Shown: positions 1-8,501 of the stretch, piece after piece
How positions within the stretch are numbered: the first letter of the stretch is position 1
Layout of the letters: each line of letters opens with the position of its first letter
NCBI RefSeq assembly: GCF_000504085.1
Contig: NC_022792.1
Coordinates: 1,268,001-1,332,000 of the forward strand
Source of the DNA: Pseudothermotoga elfii DSM 9442 = NBRC 107921
GTDB lineage: Bacteria > Thermotogota > Thermotogae > Thermotogales > DSM-5069
DNA length: 64,000 nucleotides
Direction of reading: 5' to 3'
Made by a program: the position numbers and the translations under genes
Notes under the pieces: model-generated
What the model was told of the DNA's origin: nothing
The model's database searches: none
The model's input: only the letters and a program-made list of their open reading frames with translations

Positions 1-1
1 A

Positions 2-2494
2 CATAGAGTTCTAACCGAGATTTTCAATGAACTTGAGCATTTCGGAAAAATTTCTTACGAAACTTATCTATATTTTCTTTCGGTTGCGGAAAAATATTAT
101 CCAAAAACTATCGGTGAAACCAGAAGGTCTATCAATGAGATTTCTCTTTATGATTACGCTTATTCAATAGCATCTTTGATGAAATCTAATCTCGCCAAAA
201 TGCTCATAGATGGCTGGTATGAGCCAAGAAGCAGGTCCAAATGGAAGATATTATCAATAAATCTTGATGTTTTTGAATTGCTTTCCAGAGGGTTGAAAAT
301 AGGGGATATTTTAGGATACCAGAGCGAAATCGAAAAACTTTTCAATAAAATAAAAGAAATCGTTGAATACACCTATCCCTTTGGTAATGAAATTTATAGA
401 GACAGAACGGGCATTTACTTTTCTTGTCCAAATTTCACAAACATCAATGAATTCTTAAAAGAAATTAAGGAGACTTTTTCCAAAGAAATCAGTTTTGATG
501 TTAGCCTTCAAATCAACATTTCAGAGGAAAGTAGAAGTATGACGGTTCTTTCCAGTGAAAGGATAGGAGCCCTAAGGAAAGTTTCTTTTCCATATGACAG
601 TGACATGCTATATTGGGGAAGCACTCTGACCAATGAAAGTTGTGAAGGAAACCATAGCCTCGAAAAATGTCCTGTTTGTGGTATCAGGGCGAAATCGGAG
701 AAGGATAGCAGGTGCAAAGCGTGCAATGAGCGATACAAGAAAAGGGCAAAGGCCTGGAGTAAAGATCCGAAAAAGACCGTATGGATAGATGAGGTATCAG
801 ACAAAAATGACCGTGTTGCTATGATAGTTGGAAAATTTAATCTAAACGAATGGCTTTCTGGAAGAATCCTGGATACATTAGCCTCAGCAACTTTCAATGA
901 GTGGAGAGATGAAAATGGTTCTGTTTGTTCAAAGCTTGGAATTAATACAGTAGAAGATTTAGAAAGAAAATTTCAAGATATGTTCAAAAATCCCAAACTC
1001 AACGAAGATGAGATAGAACTTATTAAATCATTTGTTGATATAAAATTAGATGATTTCAATCTTTTTTGGAATGCTATTGCCGAAAGAGATGCCACTGGAT
1101 ATGCCTTAAAGCTCACGGACGATAAAGAAAAAGCAAGGCATCTTATTAAATTACTTTTTAGAAAACATCCTTCGTTTGCTCGTTTAAGGCGTGTCTGGCT
1201 GACAACTAAGGAATTTATTGATGAGACAGTGATCGAAATAATAAAAAACACTCTCACACATTCAAATCCAAGGTCAAAACGAATCCAGTTTAAGATATCT
1301 CCAGATCCCCATATTCCAAAAAACTCAACATGCGACGTAATTGTAAGTGGCGTGAGGTTCAGCCCGGTATGTGTTGATGATATAAATGGAATTTTTATAA
1401 GTACGATAAATCTTGAAATTTTGAGCAAATTTGGAAAGACAGTTGGAGAAATAGCAAATGCGCTTTCTGGACAGGACATAAAACTGAAAACAGAGACAGA
1501 TAAGATCTGGAGAGATTTCAAGATAACCAGAGCAATGCCGGCAGATGATATGTATCAGGATTATCTTCCTTACATAAAAATCTATGACTTTCCAGACCAA
1601 TTCATGATACTCGTGCCTGCTTATGAAGCACTCGATATAACAGAAAAAATTGTTGAAGAATACGAAAAACAATTTTCCAAGGTGAGAGATAGATTACCTG
1701 TGCATCTTGGAATCATAGCTTTCCACAGGAGAACACCTCTTTATGTCGTAATGGATGCTGCAAAAAGGTTACTGAAAAAGTTTGAGTCATCGGAGAGTTT
1801 AGAGGTTAATGTGAAAGAAGCAAAAGATATTGAAGATCCAGCATTAGGAAAGTGTAGGAAACTTGTATTGCAATTTGGTGAAAGAAAAATTCCTTTGAGG
1901 TGGACTGTTTCATATTCCACAAAAGATTCGGAAGTAGAAGATCTTTGGTATCCATATTTGAGGATCTGCAGTGCAGAAAAACCTGACAGAAATCTCTGTT
2001 TTGATTATACAGGTAACGGAGATTATGTTGTTCACGTAAAAGAGATAAAGGAAAAAGACGGAATAAAAATAGAAACTTCCTATTTCAAACTCTGTTACAT
2101 AGAAGAAGCTTCAGATAGATTTCATGTGGATGAGAATTTGAAATTCACAGATGACATTCATGAAATTCAGCATTTATGGAAGGTAATTGAATGTAAACTG
2201 AAATCACAAAAGTGGAGAGTATCGCAACTGTATTCATTCTTAGAGGAACTTGAGAGAATAAAAGAGTACGATGAAAAAACTTTTGAATATTTTTTGGAAT
2301 CAAATCTCATCAACATATTTGGTCTTAATCGTTCTTCAAATGAATTCGAGCTTTTGAAAAAAGCGATTGAAGATGGCCTGTTTGAACTGTGCCTCTATTG
2401 GAATCTCCAGGTCAGAAAAGAGAGAGTAAGGAAGGGGGATCAAAATGAGTCAATCAATCTTCGAACTGAAAACCTATTACGCAATGGCCATTGA
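2..2494 (+). CDS. csx11: Csx11, Cas10-like large subunit of a type III-C CRISPR effector (5' end outside window)
   Basis: Large subunit (Cas10 family) of a Cmr-like RNA-guided complex. The frame is open from the window edge, so the N-terminal part, including any HD nuclease domain, is missing; the first Met at 176 is internal because homologous sequence precedes it (compare residues just after the HD region of the second copy). Visible are a zinc-ribbon (CPVCG...CKACNERYKKR, nt 668-760) and a palm-like C-terminal part. Where Cas10 cyclases carry GGDD, this protein has DFPD (nt 1586-1597) between IKIY and QFMILVP, so cyclic-oligoadenylate synthesis is predicted lost, as is known for III-C. The end overlaps cmr4 by 50 nt. 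Identity rests on motif order and on the Cmr neighbours; confidence in the family is high, in catalytic state moderate. Confidence 0.85.
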   Translation, partial: HRVLTEIFNELEHFGKISYETYLYFLSVAEKYYPKTIGETRRSINEISLYDYAYSIASLMKSNLAKMLIDGWYEPRSRSKWKILSINLDVFELLSRGLKIGDILGYQSEIEKLFNKIKEIVEYTYPFGNEIYRDRTGIYFSCPNFTNINEFLKEIKETFSKEISFDVSLQINISEESRSMTVLSSERIGALRKVSFPYDSDMLYWGSTLTNESCEGNHSLEKCPVCGIRAKSEKDSRCKACNERYKKRAKAWSKDPKKTVWIDEVSDKNDRVAMIVGKFNLNEWLSGRILDTLASATFNEWRDENGSVCSKLGINTVEDLERKFQDMFKNPKLNEDEIELIKSFVDIKLDDFNLFWNAIAERDATGYALKLTDDKEKARHLIKLLFRKHPSFARLRRVWLTTKEFIDETVIEIIKNTLTHSNPRSKRIQFKISPDPHIPKNSTCDVIVSGVRFSPVCVDDINGIFISTINLEILSKFGKTVGEIANALSGQDIKLKTETDKIWRDFKITRAMPADDMYQDYLPYIKIYDFPDQFMILVPAYEALDITEKIVEEYEKQFSKVRDRLPVHLGIIAFHRRTPLYVVMDAAKRLLKKFESSESLEVNVKEAKDIEDPALGKCRKLVLQFGERKIPLRWTVSYSTKDSEVEDLWYPYLRICSAEKPDRNLCFDYTGNGDYVVHVKEIKEKDGIKIETSYFKLCYIEEASDRFHVDENLKFTDDIHEIQHLWKVIECKLKSQKWRVSQLYSFLEELERIKEYDEKTFEYFLESNLINIFGLNRSSNEFELLKKAIEDGLFELCLYWNLQVRKERVRKGDQNESINLRTENLLRNGH

Positions 2495-3434
2495 TCCAAT
2501 ACATGTTGGGGTAGGGGGAACAAGATTGGAAAGGGTTGATCTTTCCATAGTGCGGGATCCTGCTACAAAGCTCCCAAAGATACCAGGATCAAGCATAAGT
2601 GGGCCTGCCAGGGCATACACTGCACTTGTAACAGGAAGATACAGGTGGAAGAAGAATGATCGTGAGTATTCCTGCGCGGGGAGAGGAGGAGAAGGTGGTG
2701 AAAAACATTGTGGAATGGTCAATCCTGCATGTCCTGTATGTGTTCCATATGGTTTTTCTAAGGGTTCTGGTAACAGCATGCAGGGACTTGCACAATTTTT
2801 CGACGCGCACATTCTTCTTTTTCCTGTTGCGTCAATAATAGGTCCGGTATGGGTGACTTCTCCATTAGCGTTGGGGTCGTATGAAATTACTGATCTTTCG
2901 GAAGATAGATTCTATCCAATGGGAAAAGAGGTAATGGATAGAGAAAAACTCAACTTTGGATGGCTTATGTTAGAAAAAGCAGGGAATAATATTAAAGAAA
3001 TAGAAAAGAAGATATTTGAAAAAGATATCCCGATCCCTGAATTTATAAAACAGAGGATCGTTCTCGTTTCAGATGCTGTTTTTCCAAAGATCGTAAACAG
3101 CAACCTTGAAGTGAGAACCTCGGTGAGCATTGATCCCGAAACCGGTACCGCAGAAGAGAAGGCACTTTTCACTTATGAAGCGATACCGCGCGGCACCATT
3201 TTGAAATTCGATATCACATACAACTCTGGTAAATATTTTAAATTTGGTAATAAAGATCTGAAAACAGAACACGGGGAGGATGTTGACATAGACTGGGTGA
3301 AGATTCAAGTAGAGGAAGGTTTAAAGCTTTTTGAAACTTTAGGAATAGGAGGTATGAACACGCGCGGCATGGGAAGGATGAGGGTGTTGAATCTAAGGGG
3401 GGCGAATGAAGATGTGCGAGGAAATCAAGGCTGA
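2445..3434 (+). CDS. cmr4: Cmr4-type RAMP backbone subunit (Cas7 group), first locus
   Basis: Repeated backbone subunit that lines the crRNA-target duplex and cleaves target RNA. The family signature (DPIHVGVGG, then VRDP..KLPKIPGSSISGPAR) lies at residues 17-60, with Asp32 at the place of the catalytic Asp of active Cmr4. A 40-residue insertion after this contains four Cys and a His (AGRGGEGGEKHCG, CPVC), a probable zinc site that the second copy lacks. The C-terminus has the glycine-rich GIGGMNTRGMGR loop. Start is set by GGAAGGGGG just upstream of ATG 2445. It overlaps csx11 upstream and cmr5 downstream, so translation is coupled. Confidence 0.85.
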   Translation: MSQSIFELKTYYAMAIDPIHVGVGGTRLERVDLSIVRDPATKLPKIPGSSISGPARAYTALVTGRYRWKKNDREYSCAGRGGEGGEKHCGMVNPACPVCVPYGFSKGSGNSMQGLAQFFDAHILLFPVASIIGPVWVTSPLALGSYEITDLSEDRFYPMGKEVMDREKLNFGWLMLEKAGNNIKEIEKKIFEKDIPIPEFIKQRIVLVSDAVFPKIVNSNLEVRTSVSIDPETGTAEEKALFTYEAIPRGTILKFDITYNSGKYFKFGNKDLKTEHGEDVDIDWVKIQVEEGLKLFETLGIGGMNTRGMGRMRVLNLRGANEDVRGNQG

Positions 3435-3813
3435 GAACATCGATCAAATCTGTGCAAAATACAGTGTTGAGATCGTCGAGAAGATGAAAATTAACCACGA
3501 TCCAAAAGAAATTCAGAACCTTATAACCAGAGCACTATGTGTTCTTCAGCAACAGGGCTTATACGCATTTAGTTTGTTTTGTAAAGCAGAAAGTAAAGCA
3601 GGAAAAATCCTTGAGAAGGCTATAGATATGCTGCAGGAACTTGGAGTTTTGAACAATTCGGCAGCAGATGATCTTTCGAATGTAAGTAAGCTTTCGGAGA
3701 ATATACATGATTTGATGTTTGCAATTGAAGTTATAGAAAAGACCCTAATATATGCAAGATACCATGCCAAGGCATTGGCGAAAAAGGTTGAAAACCAGGG
3801 TGAAAAAGGATGA
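3406..3813 (+). CDS. cmr5: Cmr5 small subunit (Cas11 group), first locus
   Basis: A 135-residue, all-helical protein of the size and composition of Cmr5, the small filament subunit that contacts target RNA in type III-B/III-C complexes. Typical features are the early segment with ALCVLQQQGLYAFSLF and the terminal helix ending IYARYHAKALAKK, which recurs nearly unchanged in the second copy (IYALYHAK). It starts inside the end of cmr4 behind a GGGGGGCGA ribosome site and shares four bases with the next gene, consistent with one operon. Confidence 0.8.
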   Translation: MKMCEEIKAENIDQICAKYSVEIVEKMKINHDPKEIQNLITRALCVLQQQGLYAFSLFCKAESKAGKILEKAIDMLQELGVLNNSAADDLSNVSKLSENIHDLMFAIEVIEKTLIYARYHAKALAKKVENQGEKG

Positions 3814-4694
3814 GCTGGTCCCTCTATTCTGCAACTTTCCGGCTGGTATCACCATTGCATATTGGGTATCATAAAATCATGCACCTTATGTGTACAAGGT
3901 TTTATGTTCCTGCAAGAACCTTTTGGGGTGCTTTGACAGTGAGACTTGTGCAGAAAACAGGTGTGAGTGGTTATGAAAAAGCTGGGCAGTTTTTAAAAGA
4001 ACAAATGAGGTTTGGATATCTGTACTTTTCAGATGGTAAAAAGCTTTTTATTCCACAATACACAGAGGAAGGTCTGAAACTGGATCAAATGCACTTGCAC
4101 GAATTTGAGAAAAAGTACATTCGCTCCATTTCGACAACTGCTATAGATGCATATTCTTTATCAGCAGAAGAAGAGACTCTGCATCACCTTGAATATATAA
4201 ATCCTCGCGGTATGGGTGATTCTTCCCCTCTGTTTCTCAAAGGATTGCTATGGGTAAGACTCGAGAATTTTTCCGAGCAAGATAATGATCTTTCATTCAT
4301 GTACGAAGGTATTCAATTGAGACTTTCCGAACTAATGCAATTTTTACAAATAGGTGGTGAGAGAAAATACGGATTTGGGCAGGTAGAGTTAGCAGAGATG
4401 AGAAAGATAAGCGATCCAAAATTAGAAGCAGAAGAATTCTGTGGTGAGTGGTGTGGTGAGAAATCTGTAAATGTGACCATACCAAAGGGAAAACCAGTGT
4501 GGGCTCATGTTGAATATGTTCCAGGTTTGAAAATGAAAGGTGAGATAGAAATTTTTATGGGAAGAGAATGGAGTCAGAGTAAAGGTGCAGGGAAAAATGT
4601 CTCTTCTCATGGTCTTTGCTGGGTACCAGGCTCTGTCGTGGAGAAAAATACTGTTACCTTCGAAGTGACAGATCTGGGAATTTGGAAACGGTGA
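3810..4694 (+). CDS. RAMP subunit, probably Cmr3-like (Cas5 group), first locus
   Basis: A 294-residue RAMP-superfamily protein paralogous to the gene at 9720. It starts with a RAMP-type strand (FRLVSPLHIGY) and an RFYVPARTFWGAL segment like the P-x-S-x-x-GALR loop of Cas5/Cmr3 proteins, and carries a Gly-rich loop (GGERKYGFGQVEL) about residue 180. Assignment to Cmr3 is by elimination: the complete second locus has recognisable Cmr1, Cmr4, Cmr5 and Cmr6-like genes, and III-C complexes also need a Cas5-group Cmr3. It is the last gene of this operon; the next gene has its own promoter. Cmr6 or another Cas7-type role cannot be excluded. Confidence 0.6.
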   Translation: MSWSLYSATFRLVSPLHIGYHKIMHLMCTRFYVPARTFWGALTVRLVQKTGVSGYEKAGQFLKEQMRFGYLYFSDGKKLFIPQYTEEGLKLDQMHLHEFEKKYIRSISTTAIDAYSLSAEEETLHHLEYINPRGMGDSSPLFLKGLLWVRLENFSEQDNDLSFMYEGIQLRLSELMQFLQIGGERKYGFGQVELAEMRKISDPKLEAEEFCGEWCGEKSVNVTIPKGKPVWAHVEYVPGLKMKGEIEIFMGREWSQSKGAGKNVSSHGLCWVPGSVVEKNTVTFEVTDLGIWKR

Positions 4695-4861
4695 AAACAC
4701 GCCAGAAGGCGAGAAAATATATCATATTATCATCTGGTATATCAAAATCCTTTCTTATTTTTTCTGTCCAACCATAAATGAAAAAACCGCTGAGGTAAGA
4801 AAACTGAAGAAATAGATAATATGTCATATCTGTGCTTTCACTCTGATTGGTAAAAAAGAAT
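4695..4861 (-). pseudogene. possible gene remnant on the minus strand
   Basis: The gap after the first Cmr operon is open on the minus strand in one frame for its whole length, and the translation looks protein-like (aromatic/hydrophobic run SYLSGFFIYGW, then IRKDFDIPDDNMIYFLAFWRVF). An ATG lies at 4827 and a stop at 4654 inside cmr3-like. There is no ribosome site and no family match that I recognise. It may be a decayed gene fragment or chance. Confidence 0.2.
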
Positions 4862-4870
4862 TGCTATAAT
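4862..4870 (+). promoter_or_regulatory. extended -10 promoter of the darTG fusion gene
   Basis: TGCTATAAT is a perfect extended -10 element about 100 nt upstream of the GTG start of the DarT-DarG gene. No good -35 is seen at 17 nt, which extended -10 promoters do not require. It implies this toxin/antitoxin is transcribed separately from the CRISPR operon. Confidence 0.45.
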
Positions 4871-4972
4871 TGATCATAGATTCAAAAGCTCATGTTAAAA
4901 ATAACAGAATTTTCATTGGATCAAAGAACAGGTAGTAGACACCGTATAATGAAGGAAATCGGAGGTGGAATT

Positions 4973-6145
4973 GTGCTAACTCTTCCAAAATTACGAGGGT
5001 TGTATTACATTACTCATATCGACAATGTTCCGTCTATTTTGCAAAGAGGAATTTTGTCTCACGCAGAAATTGAGAGGCAATCCATACATTGTAATAAGGT
5101 ATACGATGAAAATATTGTTTTGAAAAGAAAAGAAAGGACGTTACAGGATGGTAGATCACTGTGGGAGTTTGCTAATTTGTATTTTCAGCCAAGAAATCCT
5201 ATGCTTTATCGTCTATTAATGCCAGATTTTAGATCACAAAATTTTGCAATAATAGGTGTGAAATGGACATTAATGAAAAGAAACGATATATTCATTGCTG
5301 ATGGTAATGCTGCCAGTGCAGAAACAAAGATATACAGAAAAAGCGATATTAAAGATATCAAAAGCATTATCTCAGCAAAGGACATAGAATTTTGGAATAT
5401 AAGTGATGGATCAAAAAGAAAAATCATGGCTGAGTGTTTAGTCCCAGGAAGCGTTGGCCCTGAATATATTAGTGAGGTATACGTTAGCGATTATGAAGTG
5501 GCGGAGAAATTAAAAAAAATAGTGAAAACTAAAAATATCTCGATCATACCAGATCCTACATTGTTTTTCCTACCTACTCGAAAGATTGACCTGACTGAAA
5601 AGCTATCGCTGGTCGAAGGAGATATGTTTTTTTCAAGGATGCAGACACTCACTGTAAGTGTAAACACAGTTGGTGTTATGGGAAAAGGGCTTGCTTCCAG
5701 AGTAAAATACCAATTTCCCGATGTTTACGTGAGATATCAAGATGTTTGCAAAACCAGAGAACTTGAACTCGGTAAACCATATCTGTATAAAAGAGAATCA
5801 TCATTAGATTCACTTTTGGCTGACGAAGGGGAGAAATTACCGAATCTCAACCACCAGACGTGGTTTTTGCTTTTTGCTACTAAAAGTCACTGGAAAAATA
5901 TGGCAGATCTTGAAGGAATAGAATCTGGATTAAATTGGATCGTTAAAAATTATAAAAAAGAAGGTATACAATCAATAGCTGTTCCAGCACTTGGTTGTGG
6001 TCTTGGTGGCTTGGAGTGGTCAACTGTGGGGCCATTGATGTGCAGATATTTGCGACAACTTGATATACCTGTACAAGTGTATCTACCTTTAGAAAAACGT
6101 ATCCCAGATGCCCAACTTTCGCAAAAATTTCTGCTGGACGAATAA
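4973..6145 (+). CDS. darTG: DarT-DarG fusion: DNA ADP-ribosyltransferase toxin joined to macro-domain antitoxin
   Basis: Residues 1-200 match DarT (DUF4433), which attaches ADP-ribose to thymidine in single-stranded DNA: the NAD-binding start LYYITHIDNVPSILQRGI, the NLYFQPRNPMLY substrate loop, and AECLVP with the presumed catalytic Glu154. Residues from about 220 form a DarG-like macro domain (VSVNTVGVMGKGLASRVK, later VPALGCGLGGLEW) that removes the modification. In most systems toxin and antitoxin are separate genes; here they are one 390-residue chain. GTG 4973 is preferred because a perfect GGAGGTG lies 5 nt upstream; ATG 4892 or 4949 would add 27 or 8 residues. The C-terminal extra domain of standard DarG is absent. 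It sits between two type III-C loci, in keeping with an anti-phage role. Confidence 0.85.
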   Translation: MLTLPKLRGLYYITHIDNVPSILQRGILSHAEIERQSIHCNKVYDENIVLKRKERTLQDGRSLWEFANLYFQPRNPMLYRLLMPDFRSQNFAIIGVKWTLMKRNDIFIADGNAASAETKIYRKSDIKDIKSIISAKDIEFWNISDGSKRKIMAECLVPGSVGPEYISEVYVSDYEVAEKLKKIVKTKNISIIPDPTLFFLPTRKIDLTEKLSLVEGDMFFSRMQTLTVSVNTVGVMGKGLASRVKYQFPDVYVRYQDVCKTRELELGKPYLYKRESSLDSLLADEGEKLPNLNHQTWFLLFATKSHWKNMADLEGIESGLNWIVKNYKKEGIQSIAVPALGCGLGGLEWSTVGPLMCRYLRQLDIPVQVYLPLEKRIPDAQLSQKFLLDE

Positions 6146-6202
6146 TATATTTTTCAAATAATAAAGTAATGATCGAGGGACTTACACGAGCGGGGGGATA
6201 TT

Positions 6203-7429
6203 ATGAGCTTCTTTTTAGTAATTCTGGGGATGCTTCTTGGGTTTGTTGGGGGATACATTATCGGACAAGCAGCTGCTAAAAATGAAGGTCAGAAAGATAT
6301 TCAGTCATCATTAAAACCCCTTTTGGAACAACTTTCTGAGCTTAGCCGGCAGCAGGGGAGTTTTTCTTCTCACCTGAACACGTTAAACAATCTTTCCAGC
6401 CTTGTGGCAGACCTCAAAGCGAGGTATGAAGAAATCAAAGAAAGCGAAAAGAAGTTAAGCCTTGAGCGTGATAAAAAAATGGAGGATTTCATGCAAAATA
6501 TGAGGCATGCTTTTGAAGAAGTTTCCAGCAAGATGCTGAAAATTGATGAGGAAAAAGAGAAAAGAATAATGGAGCTTGTTGAAAATATGAAACGTTTTAC
6601 CGATGAGCAAAGGGCATCAACTGAAAAATTTCTTTTGCAGCAGGGTACTACAAGAGAAGAAATCGAAAAACGCCGTGATGCAGAATTAAAAGATATGAGA
6701 AAGATCATGGAAAACTTCATACACACGATTTCTGGAACCAAAACCAGAGGAAATGTTGGAGAGATGCTCTTGAATGATGCTCTGAGTGAGACAATAAAAA
6801 CTGGAACAGTTGTGAAGAATCTTTCTATAAATTCAATGAATGTGGAATTTGCCTGGAAACTGGGAGATGGAAAATACATCCCGATTGATTCAAAGTTCCC
6901 GGAGATTTTCTCTCTGGCTGAAGAGTATGAAGAAAAACCAGACAATCGCGAACAGATGAAAAAACAGATTGTTCAGAAAATAATGAAAGAAATAGAAAAT
7001 ATTAAAAAATACTGCAACCAGCCTAATACAATAGACAGCTGCATCATGGTAGTGCCTTCCACAGTACTTGATATTGCCCCAGAATTAGTTGCAATAGGCA
7101 AAGAACACAATGTTTTTCTGTGTTCTTACAGAGAAATCTTTGCTGTTGTGCATTATCTCGAGGCACGATATTTCAGCACAAAACAAGATGAAGCAGGAAA
7201 ATACAGACAAATGGTAGAAACTTTGTTGAAACTCCTTGGAGAAATAGAAAGAAAAATTGGATCTATAGACAGGGCATTAAAATCCATTTCCAACGCCAGC
7301 AATGATATAAAGACATTAACATCAAAGGGTAAATTGATTGCAAGTGGTGATACTTTAACACAGATGAACAAAACAGATGAGATTGCTGAAACAAGCGAGG
7401 ATGTCGAACAAAATATTGAGCGGGGTTGA
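6203..7429 (+). CDS. rmuC: RmuC-family protein (predicted membrane-anchored nuclease-like)
   Basis: A 408-residue protein with an N-terminal membrane segment (residues 3-26), a long coiled coil (about 35-170), and the RmuC domain (KTRGNVGEMLL, IPIDSKFP, CIMVVPS, EARYF). RmuC proteins are linked to limiting DNA rearrangement; the domain has a restriction-endonuclease-like fold in family models, but no activity is firmly established. The gene lies inside the defence island and its stop touches the start of a PD-(D/E)XK gene, so the two are probably co-translated. The start has a GCGGGGGGAT ribosome site. It could be a housekeeping RmuC, but the position argues for a defence-linked one. Confidence 0.8.
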   Translation: MSFFLVILGMLLGFVGGYIIGQAAAKNEGQKDIQSSLKPLLEQLSELSRQQGSFSSHLNTLNNLSSLVADLKARYEEIKESEKKLSLERDKKMEDFMQNMRHAFEEVSSKMLKIDEEKEKRIMELVENMKRFTDEQRASTEKFLLQQGTTREEIEKRRDAELKDMRKIMENFIHTISGTKTRGNVGEMLLNDALSETIKTGTVVKNLSINSMNVEFAWKLGDGKYIPIDSKFPEIFSLAEEYEEKPDNREQMKKQIVQKIMKEIENIKKYCNQPNTIDSCIMVVPSTVLDIAPELVAIGKEHNVFLCSYREIFAVVHYLEARYFSTKQDEAGKYRQMVETLLKLLGEIERKIGSIDRALKSISNASNDIKTLTSKGKLIASGDTLTQMNKTDEIAETSEDVEQNIERG

Positions 7430-7434
7430 ATTGT

Positions 7435-8295
7435 ATGAGTTTAACGTCGTTTTTGAAAAATAAAGATGTAAAAAGCGCATTTGAGCGGGCTTTCAAAAAA
7501 CCACAATTCGACCTCCAGGCTGAGCTGTTAGCACCTCCTTTGACGAATAATTATTCACTTGTGGGTACTGCTTTTGATTACCTACTCCGTTTTTATATAA
7601 AGCGATTAAATCCTGATGCTGTAGAACATAGATGGATCAGTGAATCGGCTCTTGGCTACTTATTAATGGGGACGCACGGTATGCCCATTGATTATGAAAT
7701 CATCGAAAAAATTGAAGAAACAATTCAGTATGCAAAAAAAGCTTACAGCGAATACATCAACACAGGTATTATGAATCACGACTTGTTTAAAACGGTGTTA
7801 TTGCTGGCACAGATAGATTCAGTATATAGAGAAGGTGCGCGCGCAATATATAGAAATGGTTTTTTAGACGAAAGCAACATCGACGAGAATGACATAAAAG
7901 ATCTGCGAAATTTGATATCAATAGTAAAACCAGAGTATTTCAAATCAAGGAAAATATGCATATTAAACCCAACCTTTGGAAAAGCATCCAGATTAGTTGG
8001 TGGAGCAGACTGTGATTTAATCATAGATGATGCGATAATCGATATAAAAACCACAAAAAAGCTTGACTTGACGAGAAATTATTTTGACCAGCTAATAGGC
8101 TATTATATTCTCTACACAATTGGAAATATCGACGGTATGCCGACAGACTGTAAAGTAAAAAGACTGGGAATATATTTCTCCAGGTACGCATACCTTCTTT
8201 TCATTGATGTACTTGATGTTATAAAAGAAAACTTTTTTGATTTTGTAAACTGGTTCGAAAAAAAGGCAAGTGAAAGATTTGGCCGGCGTTTATGA
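7435..8295 (+). CDS. predicted PD-(D/E)XK (RecB/Cas4-like) nuclease
   Basis: Unnamed 286-residue protein. The C-terminal half shows a RecB-type nuclease core: GGADCDLII (metal Asp), then AIIDIKTTKK with the D-x-K pair, then QLIGYYIL matching the Q-x-x-x-Y helix. The N-terminal half is helical without a recognised domain. ATG 7435 has a GAGCGGGG site at good spacing; a TTG at 7426 overlapping the rmuC stop is an alternative start adding three residues. Tight coupling to RmuC suggests a two-protein DNA-processing or anti-phage unit; this is inference. Confidence 0.6.
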   Translation: MSLTSFLKNKDVKSAFERAFKKPQFDLQAELLAPPLTNNYSLVGTAFDYLLRFYIKRLNPDAVEHRWISESALGYLLMGTHGMPIDYEIIEKIEETIQYAKKAYSEYINTGIMNHDLFKTVLLLAQIDSVYREGARAIYRNGFLDESNIDENDIKDLRNLISIVKPEYFKSRKICILNPTFGKASRLVGGADCDLIIDDAIIDIKTTKKLDLTRNYFDQLIGYYILYTIGNIDGMPTDCKVKRLGIYFSRYAYLLFIDVLDVIKENFFDFVNWFEKKASERFGRRL

Positions 8296-8425
8296 TCATG
8301 CTGAACCCGGGTCCCCTTTTTTGAAAAGATCCCCCTTGAATGGTATCTTTAAAGATGTTGATTGATTACTGTTGAGCTGATTCAATATTTGTCGAGCTTG
8401 TCGACGGTGTCGAAGTACTTATTAG
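8296..8425. other. intergenic stretch with possible degraded repeat
   Basis: No gene is visible. The stretch has repeated GTCGA words (about 8393-8412, including a GTCGAC palindrome) and a CCCGGG palindrome near 8307. These resemble scattered intergenic REP-type debris, but I see no second full copy in the window. Confidence 0.2.
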
Positions 8426-8455
8426 TTTACATTTATATGAAAATAGTGATATAAT
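8426..8455 (+). promoter_or_regulatory. promoter of the second type III-C operon
   Basis: TTTACA (8426-8431) and TATAAT (8450-8455) are 18 bp apart, and the -10 is preceded by TGA, giving an extended -10. Transcription would start near 8462, about 40 nt before the cmr4 ATG, and there is no later promoter or terminator up to 17162, so nine contiguous reading units appear to form one transcript. Confidence 0.6.
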
Positions 8456-8501
8456 ACAAACAGATTTACAGATTTCTTGCTTTTGGATTAGGGGGGACAA
8501 T

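Noticed and set aside
4892-4972. Longer N-terminus of the DarT-DarG protein from ATG 4892 or 4949
   Set aside because: No ribosome site at either ATG, while GTG 4973 has a perfect GGAGGTG.
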